DNA of 64,000 nt from Effrenium voratum (taxonomy: Eukaryota > Sar > Dinophyceae > Suessiales > Symbiodiniaceae). The notes under the pieces were generated by a model, which saw nothing but the letters and a program-made list of their open reading frames with translations, made no database searches and was not told the origin of the DNA. Within the stretch, counting starts at the first letter, position 1. Each line of letters begins with the position of its first letter. The stretch spans positions 1,005,115 through 1,069,114 of the forward strand of contig CAUJNA010003772.1 in NCBI GenBank assembly GCA_963377175.1, in the 5' to 3' direction. The position numbers were made by a program, and so were the translations under genes. Positions 11,801 to 22,565 of the stretch are shown here, piece by piece.

Positions 11801-12499
11801 CCCCCAAAACGATTGGCTTTCTCTTGGCTTCCCCCGAATTACCTACCAAACGGGAGTTCACAGTTTTTAGAAATTCCCAGTTCCTTGGGGCGCTACATAC
11901 TGTGTGGATGACCTGTTGAATGGATTATAACGTTACAACCGGATGTGCTCAAGCAGGAGGACCACCGAAAACAACAAAAAGAAAAACAGCAAGCCAGCAA
12001 ACAAACTCAACTGAAATCACTGACCTAAAAACAAGCACAACCTAAGACTACTGAAACAAAGGACAACTCACAAACACTCCGGCAGGGCTTTGGTTGGGAA
12101 GGAAATCTGCGGTTTCCCCCGGAAGAACAGGCACAAACTCAGAACAGAACTCAAAAGCAACTCAGCCCCCAAACACGCTCGAAGGAAACAGGGCGGGCCT
12201 GGCAAAATTTGCATTTCCCCTCCTATGTGGTTTTTCTTGAGGTGTGCTTATGTTTTCTTAGGGGCAAACTGGGATTTCCTCCCCAACCAAACCTCGGCTC
12301 CAGACTCAGCCTCCAATTCAAGTGCGGGGATCGAGCTTAGGGCTGAGTTGTTTCTCAGTTTCTCTGACCCTTCCCAAGTTGGAAGTTTTCCAGATTGATA
12401 TTGAGTGGTTTTCTCAGTCGTTTGTTGTTTGTGTATAAAATCCTGGGTTGGAAGCCATTTAGTGTCCTGAACTCTCAGCCATCCCAACTGTTAGATTAT

Positions 12500-14130
12500 G
12501 TCCATCCACGGTTGGCGGTCTGGCTTGTCAGTGATTTCGCCGATCCCCATTTCGCTCCATGAGCAACTTGGCACTGGGGGTTCAAACTTCCGAAGCCCGT
12601 GGTTTTCCAACCACGATAGGTTGTCCCCGAGGGCCTTAAAAGAAACAAAGCTTCAGCTTGCCAAGGTGATGCCGGTTCAGCCTGAACCGAAACAGGGAAG
12701 GAGCGTTTGTAGTTTGCCTTAGGCGGCCATGGAGATGTGGAAAAGGACACCAAGAGGTCCCTGTGTTTGAGGAACACGCGCCTGAACAAACGGTCGGCAA
12801 GCCCACAATCGCCCGATAAGCAATTCAATAGATGAAATGCAAATGCCAATGCCAGACCGGGTTTTTGGACGGACGGTGTTGGGGCAAGGATGCACCTTGA
12901 TTGACTTGTCCGGCGCTATGTTCTGTTTGCTTCAGTGCCTGCAACGAAAGAGTTGCAACAAGTGGCAACGGTGTTTGGGATGGATTTCCAAGGAATCACT
13001 CAACTCATGAGGGCCCACCGGACCAGGAGGGAAGCATTGCTCCGATCCGCGACGCTGAAGCGCGCCTGCAAAAGCTGGCACCTGAAAGATAGCCATGCTT
13101 CATCCAGGACCTGCTGAAATCGAACTTCATCCATGGCTGCCCGTTGCAGGGCCGATTCGTTTCACGGCCGGCCGTGCAGCTTGATAGGCAAAACGGGCAT
13201 GCGAAAGGTGAATAAAAATCTGACGCAGCCCGCCAAATTACGCCGGAAACGGCTTGACTCCAATGCCCCTGCCACAAAACATCCGACACGCGCACCCGTC
13301 ACAAATCACAAATGGGTGCGAGCTCGATGTGTCAATCCCCCTCTCACTCCGTGCGAAATACTGCCAATGCCATGTGCCTCGCCTCGAGAATGGTGCGAAC
13401 CACCCCCAAACCATCGTCCCAAGTAAATCAAATGCATGCAGCCGCCCCCTCGTGGGACTAGTGGTTTGGTGCAACGCACCTTAGACCTTTGGGATACCTC
13501 AAGTTCTACGGGCACCATGCGAACGATTGGCCAAAAAGCAGAGCCATTTTCCATCAGGCATGCTCCAGACCATACCAGCTCATGTCATCGTAGCGGTAAC
13601 CCTTCTGCCACCAATGGCAGAGTTGCCTCAGCGCCATGCAACTGCTGGCCTCTGAACGTTAAGCCCATGCAAAGGAAGTCAGTGTTCTGTTTGCGAATGG
13701 AGAGATGACCCAAACGTGCGCTCTTGTCATTCTATTCACCCAAACGTACCATTCAAGGGAATCCCCTGGCAAGTGGCCATGAAACTGCAATGCTTGATCT
13801 TAAGAGAACTAAAACCCGTGGAGAACAAAGCGCACGGGACAAAAAGGCTACAGCTCAGGATCCGTGGGCAGCTGGGATTCAACCGTCTCTGGCCTTGCGT
13901 GTCCAAGACAAGTGAAGCTGAGGGTGAAGGTCGCCTAGTCCTTTGAGCATATGGCCCTGGTCAATGCGTAGCGATTTAGACTGAAACCAGCGGAACCCAT
14001 CATGAGCTCATTCATGCTCAATCAAATTCAAAGCAAGGACACATAAAGCTGAGTTGTCTTTATCTGCTGGACAAATAGAAGAGGGGCTGGTTCGATGGGT
14101 TTCAGCTAGCTGGATAACGAACAGGTTCAA
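12500..14130. other. No recognisable gene or repeat
   Basis: Unique-looking sequence. Long open frames on both strands lack coding character. Confidence 0.4.
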
Positions 14131-14234
14131 AGGTCACCTGTGAAACGAAAGCTGCGAAAAGATTTTGGGCCTCAAAAGGCCTGTGTAGGCCTGCATAAGC
14201 ATAAGCAAACCAACAAGCTGAGAAAAGACCGCTC

Positions 14235-14340
14235 CAAATGCCGACCGCGCTGCTGGTCCGAGCCCAAGAGCCGCACATCCCATCCCGAGGCCAGCCCGCC
14301 GTCTGTCTGCGTCGCTTGGATTCCCTTCCCCGGTATAGAT
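14235..14340 (-). CDS. Exon-like island, unrecognised
   Basis: The minus strand reads DGGLASGWDVRLLGSDQQRG in a frame with mostly G/C third positions. A candidate acceptor (GACGCAG) is at the upstream end. No domain recognised. Confidence 0.3.
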
Positions 14341-14569
14341 ACCCACGAAAAGGAAACGCATTTCTTCGATTGGGCCACATGCGATGTTTGCAGCCACCAA
14401 ACGATGGCAAGACTGCCGAAAGGAATATACACTGCCATCCACCCAACGTGGGACCTGATAGGGGGTCAATGTGGCAGGTTCCGTGTTGGTGGGAGGCATT
14501 GCCGAATTGCAAAACTGTGGGATGGTCGCCAAAGCTTTAGGAGCACTGTGGTCAGCCCCAAGCATCCTT

Positions 14570-14675
14570 AGAGCCGGCCCGCGACCACCCAGTTTGGTAG
14601 ACGTCGCCTTCGCCTTCAGCGCCTTCGCCGCGAAAGGCCCGGGCTTCTTCTTGCGGGGCGGCGGGCCCAAGCGTG
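14570..14675 (-). CDS. Exon-like island, Lys/Ala-rich, unrecognised
   Basis: The minus strand reads a basic stretch (RKKKPGPFAAKALKAKATS) with uniformly G/C third positions inside less biased DNA. It may be part of a basic nuclear or linker protein, but the length is too short to assign. Confidence 0.3.
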
Positions 14676-14957
14676 CCACAGGTGGCAACCTTGGTCCCGA
14701 AACATGCCCAAAGACCCAAAAGCCAAAGGTCGAGTCTTGGAGAGCGTGAGCATAAAGTAAAACCAAAAGGTGCGAAGGTTGGCTTCCTTGGTTCCCGGAG
14801 TCATGAGACCAACCTCTTTTGGCGCCTTTGCGTTGGATCCAGCCTCTGTTGCGGAGCTCTATTGCGGGTGGATGGACCATAACGCTCCAATGCCAATGCG
14901 GGGAACCAGCAAAACCGACGAAGCTGGTTGGCGGAAGCTTCAATCCTACAAGAACTA

Positions 14958-14980
14958 GCTCTCTCTCTCTCTCTCTCTCT
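14958..14980. repeat. (CT)n microsatellite at the retrotransposon insertion site
   Basis: A run of about eleven CT repeats directly abuts the left LTR. The tract continues as TCTCTCTCTCTCC right after the other LTR at 22,743, so the element is inserted inside it. TCTCT on both sides fits a 5-bp target duplication but is not diagnostic in a microsatellite. Confidence 0.85.
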
Positions 14981-15157
14981 CGTTAAAATCAGTTGTTACT
15001 TTGCTTACAAGTGCAAGTGCTGTAGTGTTCAAACAATCAGTCAACCAATGTAGTCTGCAGCTGCCAACCTTTTGACTCATGCGGAGTAGTAAGCTCAAGG
15101 CCTGCGGTAGTGAACATACATGCAACAAGAGTGCAAAGTGAAGCATGTAGTTTGACA
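14981..15157 (-). repeat. 3' LTR (element orientation)
   Basis: 177 bp, identical to 22,566-22,742 except for one base at 15,037. In element sense it starts TGTCAAACTAC and ends TTTTAACG, so the 5' end is a normal TG while the 3' end is not the usual CA. Confidence 0.92.
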
Positions 15158-15175
15158 CGGCCCCTCAGTTAAAAG
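15158..15175 (-). promoter_or_regulatory. Polypurine tract (putative)
   Basis: In element sense, TGAGGGGCCG immediately precedes the 3' LTR start TGTCAAAC. A short G-rich tract at this place is where plus-strand priming is expected. Confidence 0.5.
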
Positions 15176-15674
15176 GTCTTTGTAGTACCTTTTCAACTGA
15201 AGTGCAAAACATGGATTGACAGTAGTGATGAAAACCATTGTTGTTCATCAATTCTACTGTATTGGCAAAAGTAGTGACCTGCGCTCAGTAGTTCACGCTG
15301 TTCAGGTTCCAGCTCGATGTAGGGCGTTGGACGGAAGTAGTGAAGGCAGGCACTTGTTGTAGTAGAGCAGGAGCTCAAAAATGTAGTCCCCATTTCTGGG
15401 TGCGGTAGGCTTGGACCATCTGTAGTCGACTGTCCAAGGTCGCGTAGTAGTTGGTGGTGAAAAAGGTTGTCATGTAGTGTGAAGCTCCCCGTAGTCGCTC
15501 ATCATCAATCTCGGGACACGACATGTGTTGGTCGTAGTCCCGTAGAAAGCGGTGTAGTAGTGCTTTGTGGTGTTGTGTGAGGTTGGTCATTGTGAGTAGT
15601 GTGAATCCGTAGTATTGGATGCTTTTGCAGAGGATTGTGGTGATTGCTTTGTGCTGGAAGTCGTGTAGTTGGTC
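15160..15674 (-). other. Retrotransposon 3' region, no clear gene
   Basis: Lies between the third ORF and the 3' LTR. It contains a 71-codon open frame (15,375-15,590) of uncertain meaning. GTAGT (ACTAC in element sense) occurs roughly a dozen times in about 300 bases. Confidence 0.4.
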
Positions 15675-16457
15675 TCAGTTGTAAAGGTAATGGAGTAGTT
15701 CAGGTAGAAGTAGTGGCATGTGGCAATTCCAAACGTAGTTGTTCCTGAGTCGGTAGTTGGCAGTGAATGTGGTCATGTTGTAGTTCACCTTGAAGATGGT
15801 CTGTGGCAGTGTTGTAGTCGGGAGGTAGTAGTTGTGTTGTACCGACATCATGTAGGAGATGTAGTCCCTTGTGAAGTGTAGAAATTGTCCTGAAGTGAGG
15901 TACCTCAGGAGTAGTGGTTGTTCAATCTGGAGTTGGATGATGACATAGTTGGTGTTGTCGCCAGTTGTAGTGTGGAGTGAAGTCGTGTGGTAGTAGTGGA
16001 CGTTGGCTGCTTCAGGTAGTGAAATGCTGAGCAGTGTGGAATTGTAGTGTGGCATCCGAAGATCTCCAGGGATGCAGTGAATGGGTCGTGTGTAGTCCAG
16101 TTGTGCCAGTGGAGTAGCTTGTTGTTGTGAGAGTAGTTGATACTCTTCAAGTGTAAATGCAGTGAAAAATTGAGTGTAGGGAATGTTGTCGGGCAGTGGT
16201 GGTGCAGTGGTTGTCTGGTGCTCAGTGATGTGTAGTTGGTCCATCACTGTGGTCGGGTTGTAGTAGACGGTGTTGCCGGGTGTAGAATGGTTGAAGTGGT
16301 AGTTGGAGTCGTTGTAGGTTTGAGGTGGTGGAGTTCCATGGTCACTGGAGTCTGTAGTGACCGCCACCTCAGGTGTAGTCGCCCTGTCGGGCGTAGTGGC
16401 GTCTCCCATCGTAGCATCTGCAGTAGATGGAGCGGCCATGGCTGCAGTGGAATGCAA
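15675..16457 (-). CDS. Third ORF of the copia element, unknown function
   Basis: 260 codons starting at an ATG 245 bp after the RNase H stop and ending about 520 bp before the 3' LTR. Rich in Thr, Tyr, His, Asn and Gln, with an N-terminal low-complexity Ala/Thr segment and then a more structured half (TLEEYQLLSQQQ, LRYLTSGQFLHFTRDYISYM). No signal peptide, clear membrane span or known fold recognised, so there is no evidence that it is an envelope gene. Most copia elements lack an ORF here. It may be a real accessory protein, or an open frame tolerated because the ACTAC/CAC-rich composition contains few stops. Confidence 0.4.
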   Translation of the reverse strand: MHSTAAMAAPSTADATMGDATTPDRATTPEVAVTTDSSDHGTPPPQTYNDSNYHFNHSTPGNTVYYNPTTVMDQLHITEHQTTTAPPLPDNIPYTQFFTAFTLEEYQLLSQQQATPLAQLDYTRPIHCIPGDLRMPHYNSTLLSISLPEAANVHYYHTTSLHTTTGDNTNYVIIQLQIEQPLLLRYLTSGQFLHFTRDYISYMMSVQHNYYLPTTTLPQTIFKVNYNMTTFTANYRLRNNYVWNCHMPLLLPELLHYLYN

Positions 16458-16701
16458 AATGTAGTGAAACGGGGCAAAACAAATGAGCCTAAGTAGTTGC
16501 TACCAGGCAGTCGGCGAATGCAGACATGTAAAACAAACAACTGTAGTGTTGACTCAAGCCGCCAAAAGTGCAAGTGAAAGTACATGTAGTTACTGTTACT
16601 TACATACCAAAAGTGTCGTGTTACATGTAGCTACTTACATACATGAAATGTCCAAAGTCGTTGTTGTTGTTGTGAAACTGCTGCGCTGGTCGTTCGTAGT
16701 G

Positions 16702-17868
16702 CTAGATGCGTATTCCAATGCTCTGGATGAGCCTGTGTAGTGTTTCTTTGCTGATGTATTTGGTAAACAAATCTGCGCTGTTGTGGAGTGTGTTGATCTT
16801 AAGGATTCTGATGATGTCGTGCTTGATGAGGTCTTGTGTGTAGAGGAATTTGAGGTCGATGTGTTTTGCTCGTTTGCTAGTGCCTTGTCGTGTAGCAATG
16901 CTCTTGCCTGCTGTGGAGTCTGTGTGGATGCGTAGGTTTAGCTTGCTGCAAATGTTGGTTTCAAGTAGGAAGTTTCTGAGGTGTAGTCCCTCATTAACTC
17001 CTGTGCAAATGGCGTAGAGTTCAGACTCTGCTGAGCTAAGTGCTATTGTAGCTTGTGTTCTGCTGCCAAATGCAACTGTTGTTCCTAGAAAGATGATGTT
17101 GAAACCTGAAGTTGATTTCCTGGTAGTAGGGCATCCTGCCCAGTCGGCATCGACATGAACGTCGAGATCCAGGATGTTGTTGGTGTTTGCTCTGAGTGTT
17201 GTTGTTGGTTCTATGGTGAATTTGTAGTGCTTGGTGCCGTGCAAGTAGCGTAGTAGATGTTTGACTCTCTTTTGTGAAAGTTCTGTAGGTGCTGTGAGGT
17301 CTCGTGCTAGTTCTTTTGTGGAGTATGCAATGTCTGGTCGTGTGTATGCTAACCATTGAAGTTTGCCAACAATTCTTCTGTACCTTTTGTGTTGTTCGTG
17401 GTCAAGTAGTGCTTCATCTTCTATTGTTGGTTTGTAGTGTGCAATTCCTGGAGTGTTTACTGAGTTGCAGTTGTTCATTCCAGACTCCTCGATCATGTTG
17501 TCGATGTAGGAGTCCTTTAGTCCAAGATTGCAGTAGTTGCCGAAGTGGTCGATGTTTCTTCCAAGAAATTGTTGTGGTTTGCCAGGTTCGAGGTAGCCGA
17601 TGTGCTTGAGTAGTACCTGCTTCTGGACGGCCTCGAAAGTGGAGTCGACTGCGGTCTTGTCTCCAAGTACTAGTAGATCGTCCACGTAGACCATGATGTA
17701 GCAGTCGCGAGTCGCATTGGTGTAGACGTTGGGTTCTGACTTTAGTCTTACGCCAGATTTTGTCCTGTTGTGGACAAAGTTCTTTAGGTGGCCAAAGGTA
17801 GACGTCACGTTGTTTACCGTCGTGATCTTTTGCGATGGGTGCGTGTAGAAATGCTGTAGAGACGTCAC
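16702..17868 (-). pseudogene. pol: Reverse transcriptase palm (YVDD) and RNase H, frameshifted part of pol
   Basis: About 388 codons. The RT catalytic motif YVDDLLVLG lies near residue 60, followed by typical copia downstream blocks (KLQWLAYTRPDIAYS, HLLRYLHGT). RNase H shows DADWAGC, then the ALSSAESELYA block, HTDSTAGKSIA and KHIDLKF. The true junction with the upstream RT block is near 17,750: the part before LKSEPNVYT in this frame is shadow. The usual copia YGL..P..W block of about 30 residues is absent at that junction, which suggests a small deletion combined with a frameshift. Confidence 0.85.
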
Positions 17869-18240
17869 CTAGTCGCGCGATCCAGTTTGGTCGTGACATT
17901 TCTAGTTCGAGAAGTGTCCGGAGTGTCGTGAACATTGGTGTAGAGGCGTAGACGGAGTCTTCGTCCTCGATCTTCTCGGTGTAGCCTTTTGCGACGATTC
18001 GGCTTCGTACTCCTGGTCCTTTCTTTCTGTGTACCCATCTTGTAGGCATCGCTTCTCTGATGACGTTGTCGTCGACGGTAGACGCATCTACTTCGTCGTA
18101 GACGTCGTGTAGTTTCATTTGGTTTGACTCGTGTTTCATTCCTTCCAGTAGTTGTGTTTCGTCGTAACCTTCGTTGTCGAAGATTATGGGTTGGTCTTCT
18201 GAGGTGTCGTCGTTTGTGTAGGGAGTGATGGTTTTTTCCG
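17740..18240 (-). pseudogene. pol: Reverse transcriptase fingers/first palm block, frameshifted part of pol
   Basis: The frame runs from before 18,139 (IIFDNEGYDETQLLEG precedes the first Met) to about 17,740. Recognisable RT blocks: TRWVHRKK, SRIVAKGYTE, PMFTTLRTLLELEMS, then LGDVSTAFLHAPI, which carries the first catalytic Asp, and VYLWPPKEL. After DKIW the reading continues in another frame. It needs one frameshift from the upstream linker and another into the YVDD segment. Confidence 0.85.
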
Positions 18241-18342
18241 TTGGGAAGTGTCACTGCGTTGATTTTCTGTCGTAGTGGTGGTGGTTCTTTGGTTGCTTGT
18301 TCCGTTGATCTGATTGTAGTGTCCTTTGAGGTCTTCTGTGCT

Positions 18343-18790
18343 TTAGTTGGTTGCATTACTTCTTCCATCTTCTTCCGGAGTTAAACGTCGTAGTGTTTGT
18401 CGAGGTGGTGCTGGTAGTGGTGGATGTTGTCGTCCGGTTGGTGAAGTAGCCATAGGACTTTCCCGTAGTGGTCGTGAACTTGACGTCGATGTGGACGGAA
18501 GTCGTGGAGGTGGTGTAGTGCGTTGTTGCTTTGTTGCGGGTTCCGCAACGATGTCGTCCGTAGCGTTCGTTTGTTGTCCGATTTCTTGCGTGGACCTTCT
18601 TTTCTCTGACGGTTGTAGTTGCGTGTCCAGCAGTGTTGCGAACGATGGGTTGTAGGTGTTCCGTCGTGGTGCCCATGGTGTGCCGGAAACTTTGTTCAAC
18701 AGTGCGAGGTCGTATTTGAAGTCCGGTTGTAGTCTTCGTACTGTTCGTACCTTTTGTACGCCTGATTCCGTTGCGACGTATAGTTTTCTC
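18343..18790 (-). pseudogene. pol: Integrase C-terminus and linker to RT, frameshifted part of pol
   Basis: After GENY in the gag-pol frame (near 18,787) the expected continuation VATESGVQKVRTVRR is found in the next frame. Then comes a proline/serine-rich linker (TTPPPRLPSTSTSSS) that ends at a stop at 18,343. This matches the variable region between integrase and RT in copia polyproteins. Confidence 0.75.
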
Positions 18791-21700
18791 CGGTTTCGGA
18801 AACTTTTCCGAGCCAGATGCATTTCTGCATCCGTAGGTCTGCTTTTGGAAGTTTCTTGTGTTGTGGTGGAAGGTAAAGTAGTGTCTCACCAAATTCGCAG
18901 ATTGCTCGCTCGTAGTTTCTTCCCCACCGGCGTTCGAAGCTTGTGTAGCCGTCTGAGTGGATGACGTAGCGATTTACCGTCCATGCTGCATGTCGTACTA
19001 TCCAAGGTAGTAGACAGTGCTTTGTGGACATCGTCATGCTGTAGTTGCTTTCAACCTGGGCTTTGACGACGCGGATTTGTCCGAGAAGTGTTCTATGTAG
19101 TCGCTCAACGCTTCCTTGACTGTTGCTGCTGTAGGAAGGTGAATGTCGTACACTCATTGTGCCGACTTTTGCTGCTGTAGCTTTTAGAAGTGCGTTGAGT
19201 GTGTCTTCGTTGTCGCTTTGTAGTATGCCTTGTGTTCTTCCGCACTCAAAGATGAATGCTTGTAGGTTGTTGACCATGTAGTCCATCATTGATGATTTGT
19301 CTGGAACCAATACTGCCATACACAGTTGTGTAGTAACATCAACTGCTGTCAGTACCGGTGTGGTCTTTGGGTCTTGTTGTGACTTGATGTAGGCAAAGTC
19401 TACTTGAATGACAGGTTGTCGTGATTGTTGTTTCTTGTAGTTGTCTTGGCGTCCTTTGCCTTGAACGCAAATTGGACACCAGTTTCTGTATGGTAGATGT
19501 GTAAGGTTGTGTTCTGCTATTTGTTGTGGAGTGGGCTGCTGTGGTTGTCGTAGTCCTCTTGCTCTGTGTGCTTCATGATGCTCGTGTTGTTGTTCTTCAT
19601 CGTGGTTCTCCTGGATGTACTCGTAGTCTTTCTTCACGGTGAACCTTGTTGTTCCTTTCCATTGAAACGGTAGTGCTGCGTTGCCCATGACTGTCCAGTC
19701 ATCTTTGCGTTGTGAAACTTCTCCAAAGTTGTTGTGAGTGATTGTAGTTCTGTGAGGTTCAAGTGTGTTGATTGGTGGATGTCCTGGTCCATCTGTTGGA
19801 GTGAAGAGAGTTGTTCTAAGCGTTGTGTGGTGTCGTATCCAATGTTCACCTTGTCTTTCCCAGTAGTCTTGGTTGTCCTCCTGTGCTGTGAGTGGTCTGT
19901 GTATTGTCTCCTTTGGTTGTGTGGTGTCAAGATTTGTAGAAGGTGCTGCTTTGGGTCTCCATATCTTTTGTGGTGCTCGTAGTTGGATCTTTGATCTGGT
20001 TGGTGGTGTGTCCATTAGCCGTTGTGGTTGTGAGCTCTGCCTTGTTGGTGTGGTCTTTGATGTTGCTCTGCGTGTAGGTGTTATCTTTCTTCTGAATCTG
20101 GTTTCTCCAGTCCAGTTGTCACCTTCTAGTCTTCGTTGTAGTTCTTGCTTGGAAAGTTGTGTTGGGTTCTCTTGTAGTTGTTCTTGCTCTTGCCCTTGTC
20201 TGTTGATGATGGTTAGTCGCCAATCATCTAGTTCTCCTTCTGGTATTGGGCAGCCACTGTTGTGTGGTGTGAACAGTGCTTTGCGTGGTCGTTTGTGTAC
20301 TCTGATGGCGTAGTCACCATCAAGTTTCCAGTAGTCAGTGTTTCCACCAAGGATCTGTCGTAGTCCTTGGTCTGTGTGTGTGAGTGGTGCGATTTGTTCT
20401 TGTTGTTGTGCTGCTCTCTCTGTAGGTTGAATCACAGCAATGGATTTTCCATTGTCTGTAGTCATTGGGTAGATGTCGAATCCTGTAGGAATGTCGATCT
20501 TCTCTGCTCGTAGGTAGAAAAGTCCTGAGTGTCTTATGAGGTGTGCTTGTTGTTGTCCATGTGTGATGGTGCAGTGTCGTGGAGTGAAGTCAAGTCCATA
20601 TCCTCTATCAAGTAGTCTTGATGCACTGAGGATTGGATACTTCACATCACAAACGTAGTAGGGTATCATGATCCTGAAGTTGTCCTGCTTGTAGGGAACG
20701 TACTTGATGCCGTAGACTGGAATCTTCTTGTTGGTAACCGTGTAGAGTTGTGGAACTGATTCTCCACAAGGTCGTAGTGGAAGATCCGGTGCGTAGTCCT
20801 TTGGGCAAACATGTGTAGATGCTCCTGAGTCGATCAACAGGTGGTGGTATGACTTGAAGTTGGAGTACATGATGTAGTGGGTGATAGTGTCCTCAATCTT
20901 CTTGTTCCTTTGTTGTTGTCTTGCTGCTGCTATGTCGAAGTGTAGCTTTGTGGTGTCTTCTTGTAGGAATTGTTGAAAGCTCTTGCTGTGGTCGTTCCAT
21001 GATGTTGTGTGTGTTGTTCTCTTGCCAAGTAGTGATTTGGATTTGTGCTTGTGTAGTCGTGATTTTGCTTGTCTGATGTGTCCAATGGTGAGGTGTGACT
21101 CGTTGATGCCTCCAATGTAGTTCGCTGTGTCCTCATAGCTGTTGTCATTCCAATCCCAGCTGTTGTCATAGTCGTAGTCGTTCCAGTTCTCCTCCATGTA
21201 GTTCACCTCGTGTTGTCCTTCTTCTCCTTCGTAGTACCAGTCCCAAGTGTCGTTCACATCCTGAGGTAGTTCATCATTGTTGTCGTGATCTGCTTGTTCT
21301 TGTTCTAGTGGATGTAGTTCTTCTCCTTCTCCTATGTGCCATACCGGCACTCTGCAGTCTTGTGCCCAGTGGCCGGGCTTGCCACATCGATGGCATGTTG
21401 TGTAGTTGTTGTTTCCTTTTCCTTTCGATTCGCTGTAGTTTCCTTGGCCTTTGTAGCCTTTCCTTGATCCATATCCTTTGGATCCTGAGTAGCCTTTTCC
21501 TTTGCTCTTGTTGTATCCTCCTTTGTTGTAGTTTCCTTTGCTGCCTTTGTCGAATCCTTTGTAGTGTCCTTTACTCCTGTACTTGCCTTTGCTCTTGCTT
21601 CCTTTGTGGCCGCCTTTTCCTTTTCCTTTGCCTCTGTAGCTTCTTCCTTTCCTCCATATGTTGTCAACATCCATTGGTGCAGTTCCTCCATTGTAGTTTG

Positions 21701-22487
21701 TTCCTACTGCTGAAGTAGATCTAGTGAAGGCTGAAATCGTTTTGTAGTAGTCCAGGATGAGTGCTCTGATCTCGATGTAGTTCGTGATCTGTCCAGCTCG
21801 CAGTTGGAGGTGTTGCTGCAGTGCTCCTTTGGTTTTGTTGAGTAGTATTGCTATTTTGATTCCATCTGGTAGTGCTGTTCCATTGTCTTTCTCGTAGCGG
21901 TTGATGTCGTATTCCCATTGTAGAAATTGTTCTTCAAACTGCGCTTCGTTGAATGTAGGTTCCAGTAGTTTGGTAAGGCAACCAACGCTCCTTGTTCCTA
22001 CTGGTAGGCTGAACCTGTTGTGTAGTAGTCGTAGTGTTTCACATCCGTTTGCGTTGTAGCGGTTTTGCCTTACTACTGTAGCTGCTGCTCCCTGACAGAT
22101 GTTGATGAGGATGTAGTGTAGATCTCTGGAGAGGTCTACTGCTTTGCTTGCTTGTGTAGGGTCGAGTATGTGTGTTCTGATGTCTGTGTCCTCAATCTGT
22201 CGTGTAGCCACTTGTGCTAGTTGTAGCACCAGGTCGAAGTCTCGGTCTATGAGGCCGAGGTATGCTTGTAGCTTGAACAGCCATTCTTCATACTGGGAGT
22301 AGTCACCAGTGAAGAAGGGTGGTGGCAGTTTGTATCTATGTAGTCTCTGAACGTCGTTGTCTTGTTCTGTTCCTGCTCCCGTAGTCGTGGCTCCTACTGT
22401 GTCTGCTGTTGGCCCGTTCTCTGCTCCTGTAGTTTGTTGTGCTGAGGCTGATGCTGCTTCTCCTGACATGTCGTAGTAGTTTGGCAT
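18696..22487 (-). CDS. gag-pol: Gag-protease-integrase polyprotein of the copia element
   Basis: 1,263 codons from the ATG at 22,487, about 80 bp after the 5' LTR. Gag domain about residues 45-300, followed by a Gly/Lys/Ser-rich basic repeat region. CCHC zinc knuckle CHRCGKPGHWAQDC near residue 365. Aspartic protease motif LLIDSGASTHVCP near 550. Integrase zinc-binding HHCC (HNLTHLPYRNWCPIC) near 990-1005, and catalytic core with D in VDFAY (~1029), D in QSDNED (~1089) and E in GSVERLHRTL (~1126). These spacings suit a copia integrase. The last ~35 residues are out of frame after a frameshift near 18,787; the stop at 18,696 is a consequence. Gag, protease and integrase themselves look intact. 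Confidence 0.92.
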   Translation of the reverse strand: MPNYYDMSGEAASASAQQTTGAENGPTADTVGATTTGAGTEQDNDVQRLHRYKLPPPFFTGDYSQYEEWLFKLQAYLGLIDRDFDLVLQLAQVATRQIEDTDIRTHILDPTQASKAVDLSRDLHYILINICQGAAATVVRQNRYNANGCETLRLLHNRFSLPVGTRSVGCLTKLLEPTFNEAQFEEQFLQWEYDINRYEKDNGTALPDGIKIAILLNKTKGALQQHLQLRAGQITNYIEIRALILDYYKTISAFTRSTSAVGTNYNGGTAPMDVDNIWRKGRSYRGKGKGKGGHKGSKSKGKYRSKGHYKGFDKGSKGNYNKGGYNKSKGKGYSGSKGYGSRKGYKGQGNYSESKGKGNNNYTTCHRCGKPGHWAQDCRVPVWHIGEGEELHPLEQEQADHDNNDELPQDVNDTWDWYYEGEEGQHEVNYMEENWNDYDYDNSWDWNDNSYEDTANYIGGINESHLTIGHIRQAKSRLHKHKSKSLLGKRTTHTTSWNDHSKSFQQFLQEDTTKLHFDIAAARQQQRNKKIEDTITHYIMYSNFKSYHHLLIDSGASTHVCPKDYAPDLPLRPCGESVPQLYTVTNKKIPVYGIKYVPYKQDNFRIMIPYYVCDVKYPILSASRLLDRGYGLDFTPRHCTITHGQQQAHLIRHSGLFYLRAEKIDIPTGFDIYPMTTDNGKSIAVIQPTERAAQQQEQIAPLTHTDQGLRQILGGNTDYWKLDGDYAIRVHKRPRKALFTPHNSGCPIPEGELDDWRLTIINRQGQEQEQLQENPTQLSKQELQRRLEGDNWTGETRFRRKITPTRRATSKTTPTRQSSQPQRLMDTPPTRSKIQLRAPQKIWRPKAAPSTNLDTTQPKETIHRPLTAQEDNQDYWERQGEHWIRHHTTLRTTLFTPTDGPGHPPINTLEPHRTTITHNNFGEVSQRKDDWTVMGNAALPFQWKGTTRFTVKKDYEYIQENHDEEQQHEHHEAHRARGLRQPQQPTPQQIAEHNLTHLPYRNWCPICVQGKGRQDNYKKQQSRQPVIQVDFAYIKSQQDPKTTPVLTAVDVTTQLCMAVLVPDKSSMMDYMVNNLQAFIFECGRTQGILQSDNEDTLNALLKATAAKVGTMSVRHSPSYSSNSQGSVERLHRTLLGQIRVVKAQVESNYSMTMSTKHCLLPWIVRHAAWTVNRYVIHSDGYTSFERRWGRNYERAICEFGETLLYLPPQHKKLPKADLRMQKCIWLGKVSETGENYTSQRNQAYKRYEQYEDYNRTSNTTSHC

Positions 22488-22545
22488 GTAGCTGCTGTTG
22501 CTGTGGTTGTAGTACTTACTGCTTACTGGAGCTCCCCTATGTTTA

Positions 22546-22565
22546 GGATCTCAGCTCCGCTACCA
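22546..22565 (-). promoter_or_regulatory. Primer-binding site
   Basis: Directly inside the 5' LTR, element sense reads TGGTAGCGGAGCTGAG. It resembles the TGGTATCAGAGC primer-binding site of many copia elements, complementary to an initiator methionine tRNA 3' end. Three mismatches over the first twelve or so bases leave the exact tRNA open. Confidence 0.7.

Noticed and set aside
15675..16457. Envelope gene making the element an endogenous virus
   Set aside because: No signal peptide, membrane anchor or cleavage site visible; the element is copia-type by domain order.
17865..18368. Arg-rich 167-codon frame on the minus strand
   Set aside because: Shadow of the RT and linker frames; RT motifs lie in the neighbouring frame.
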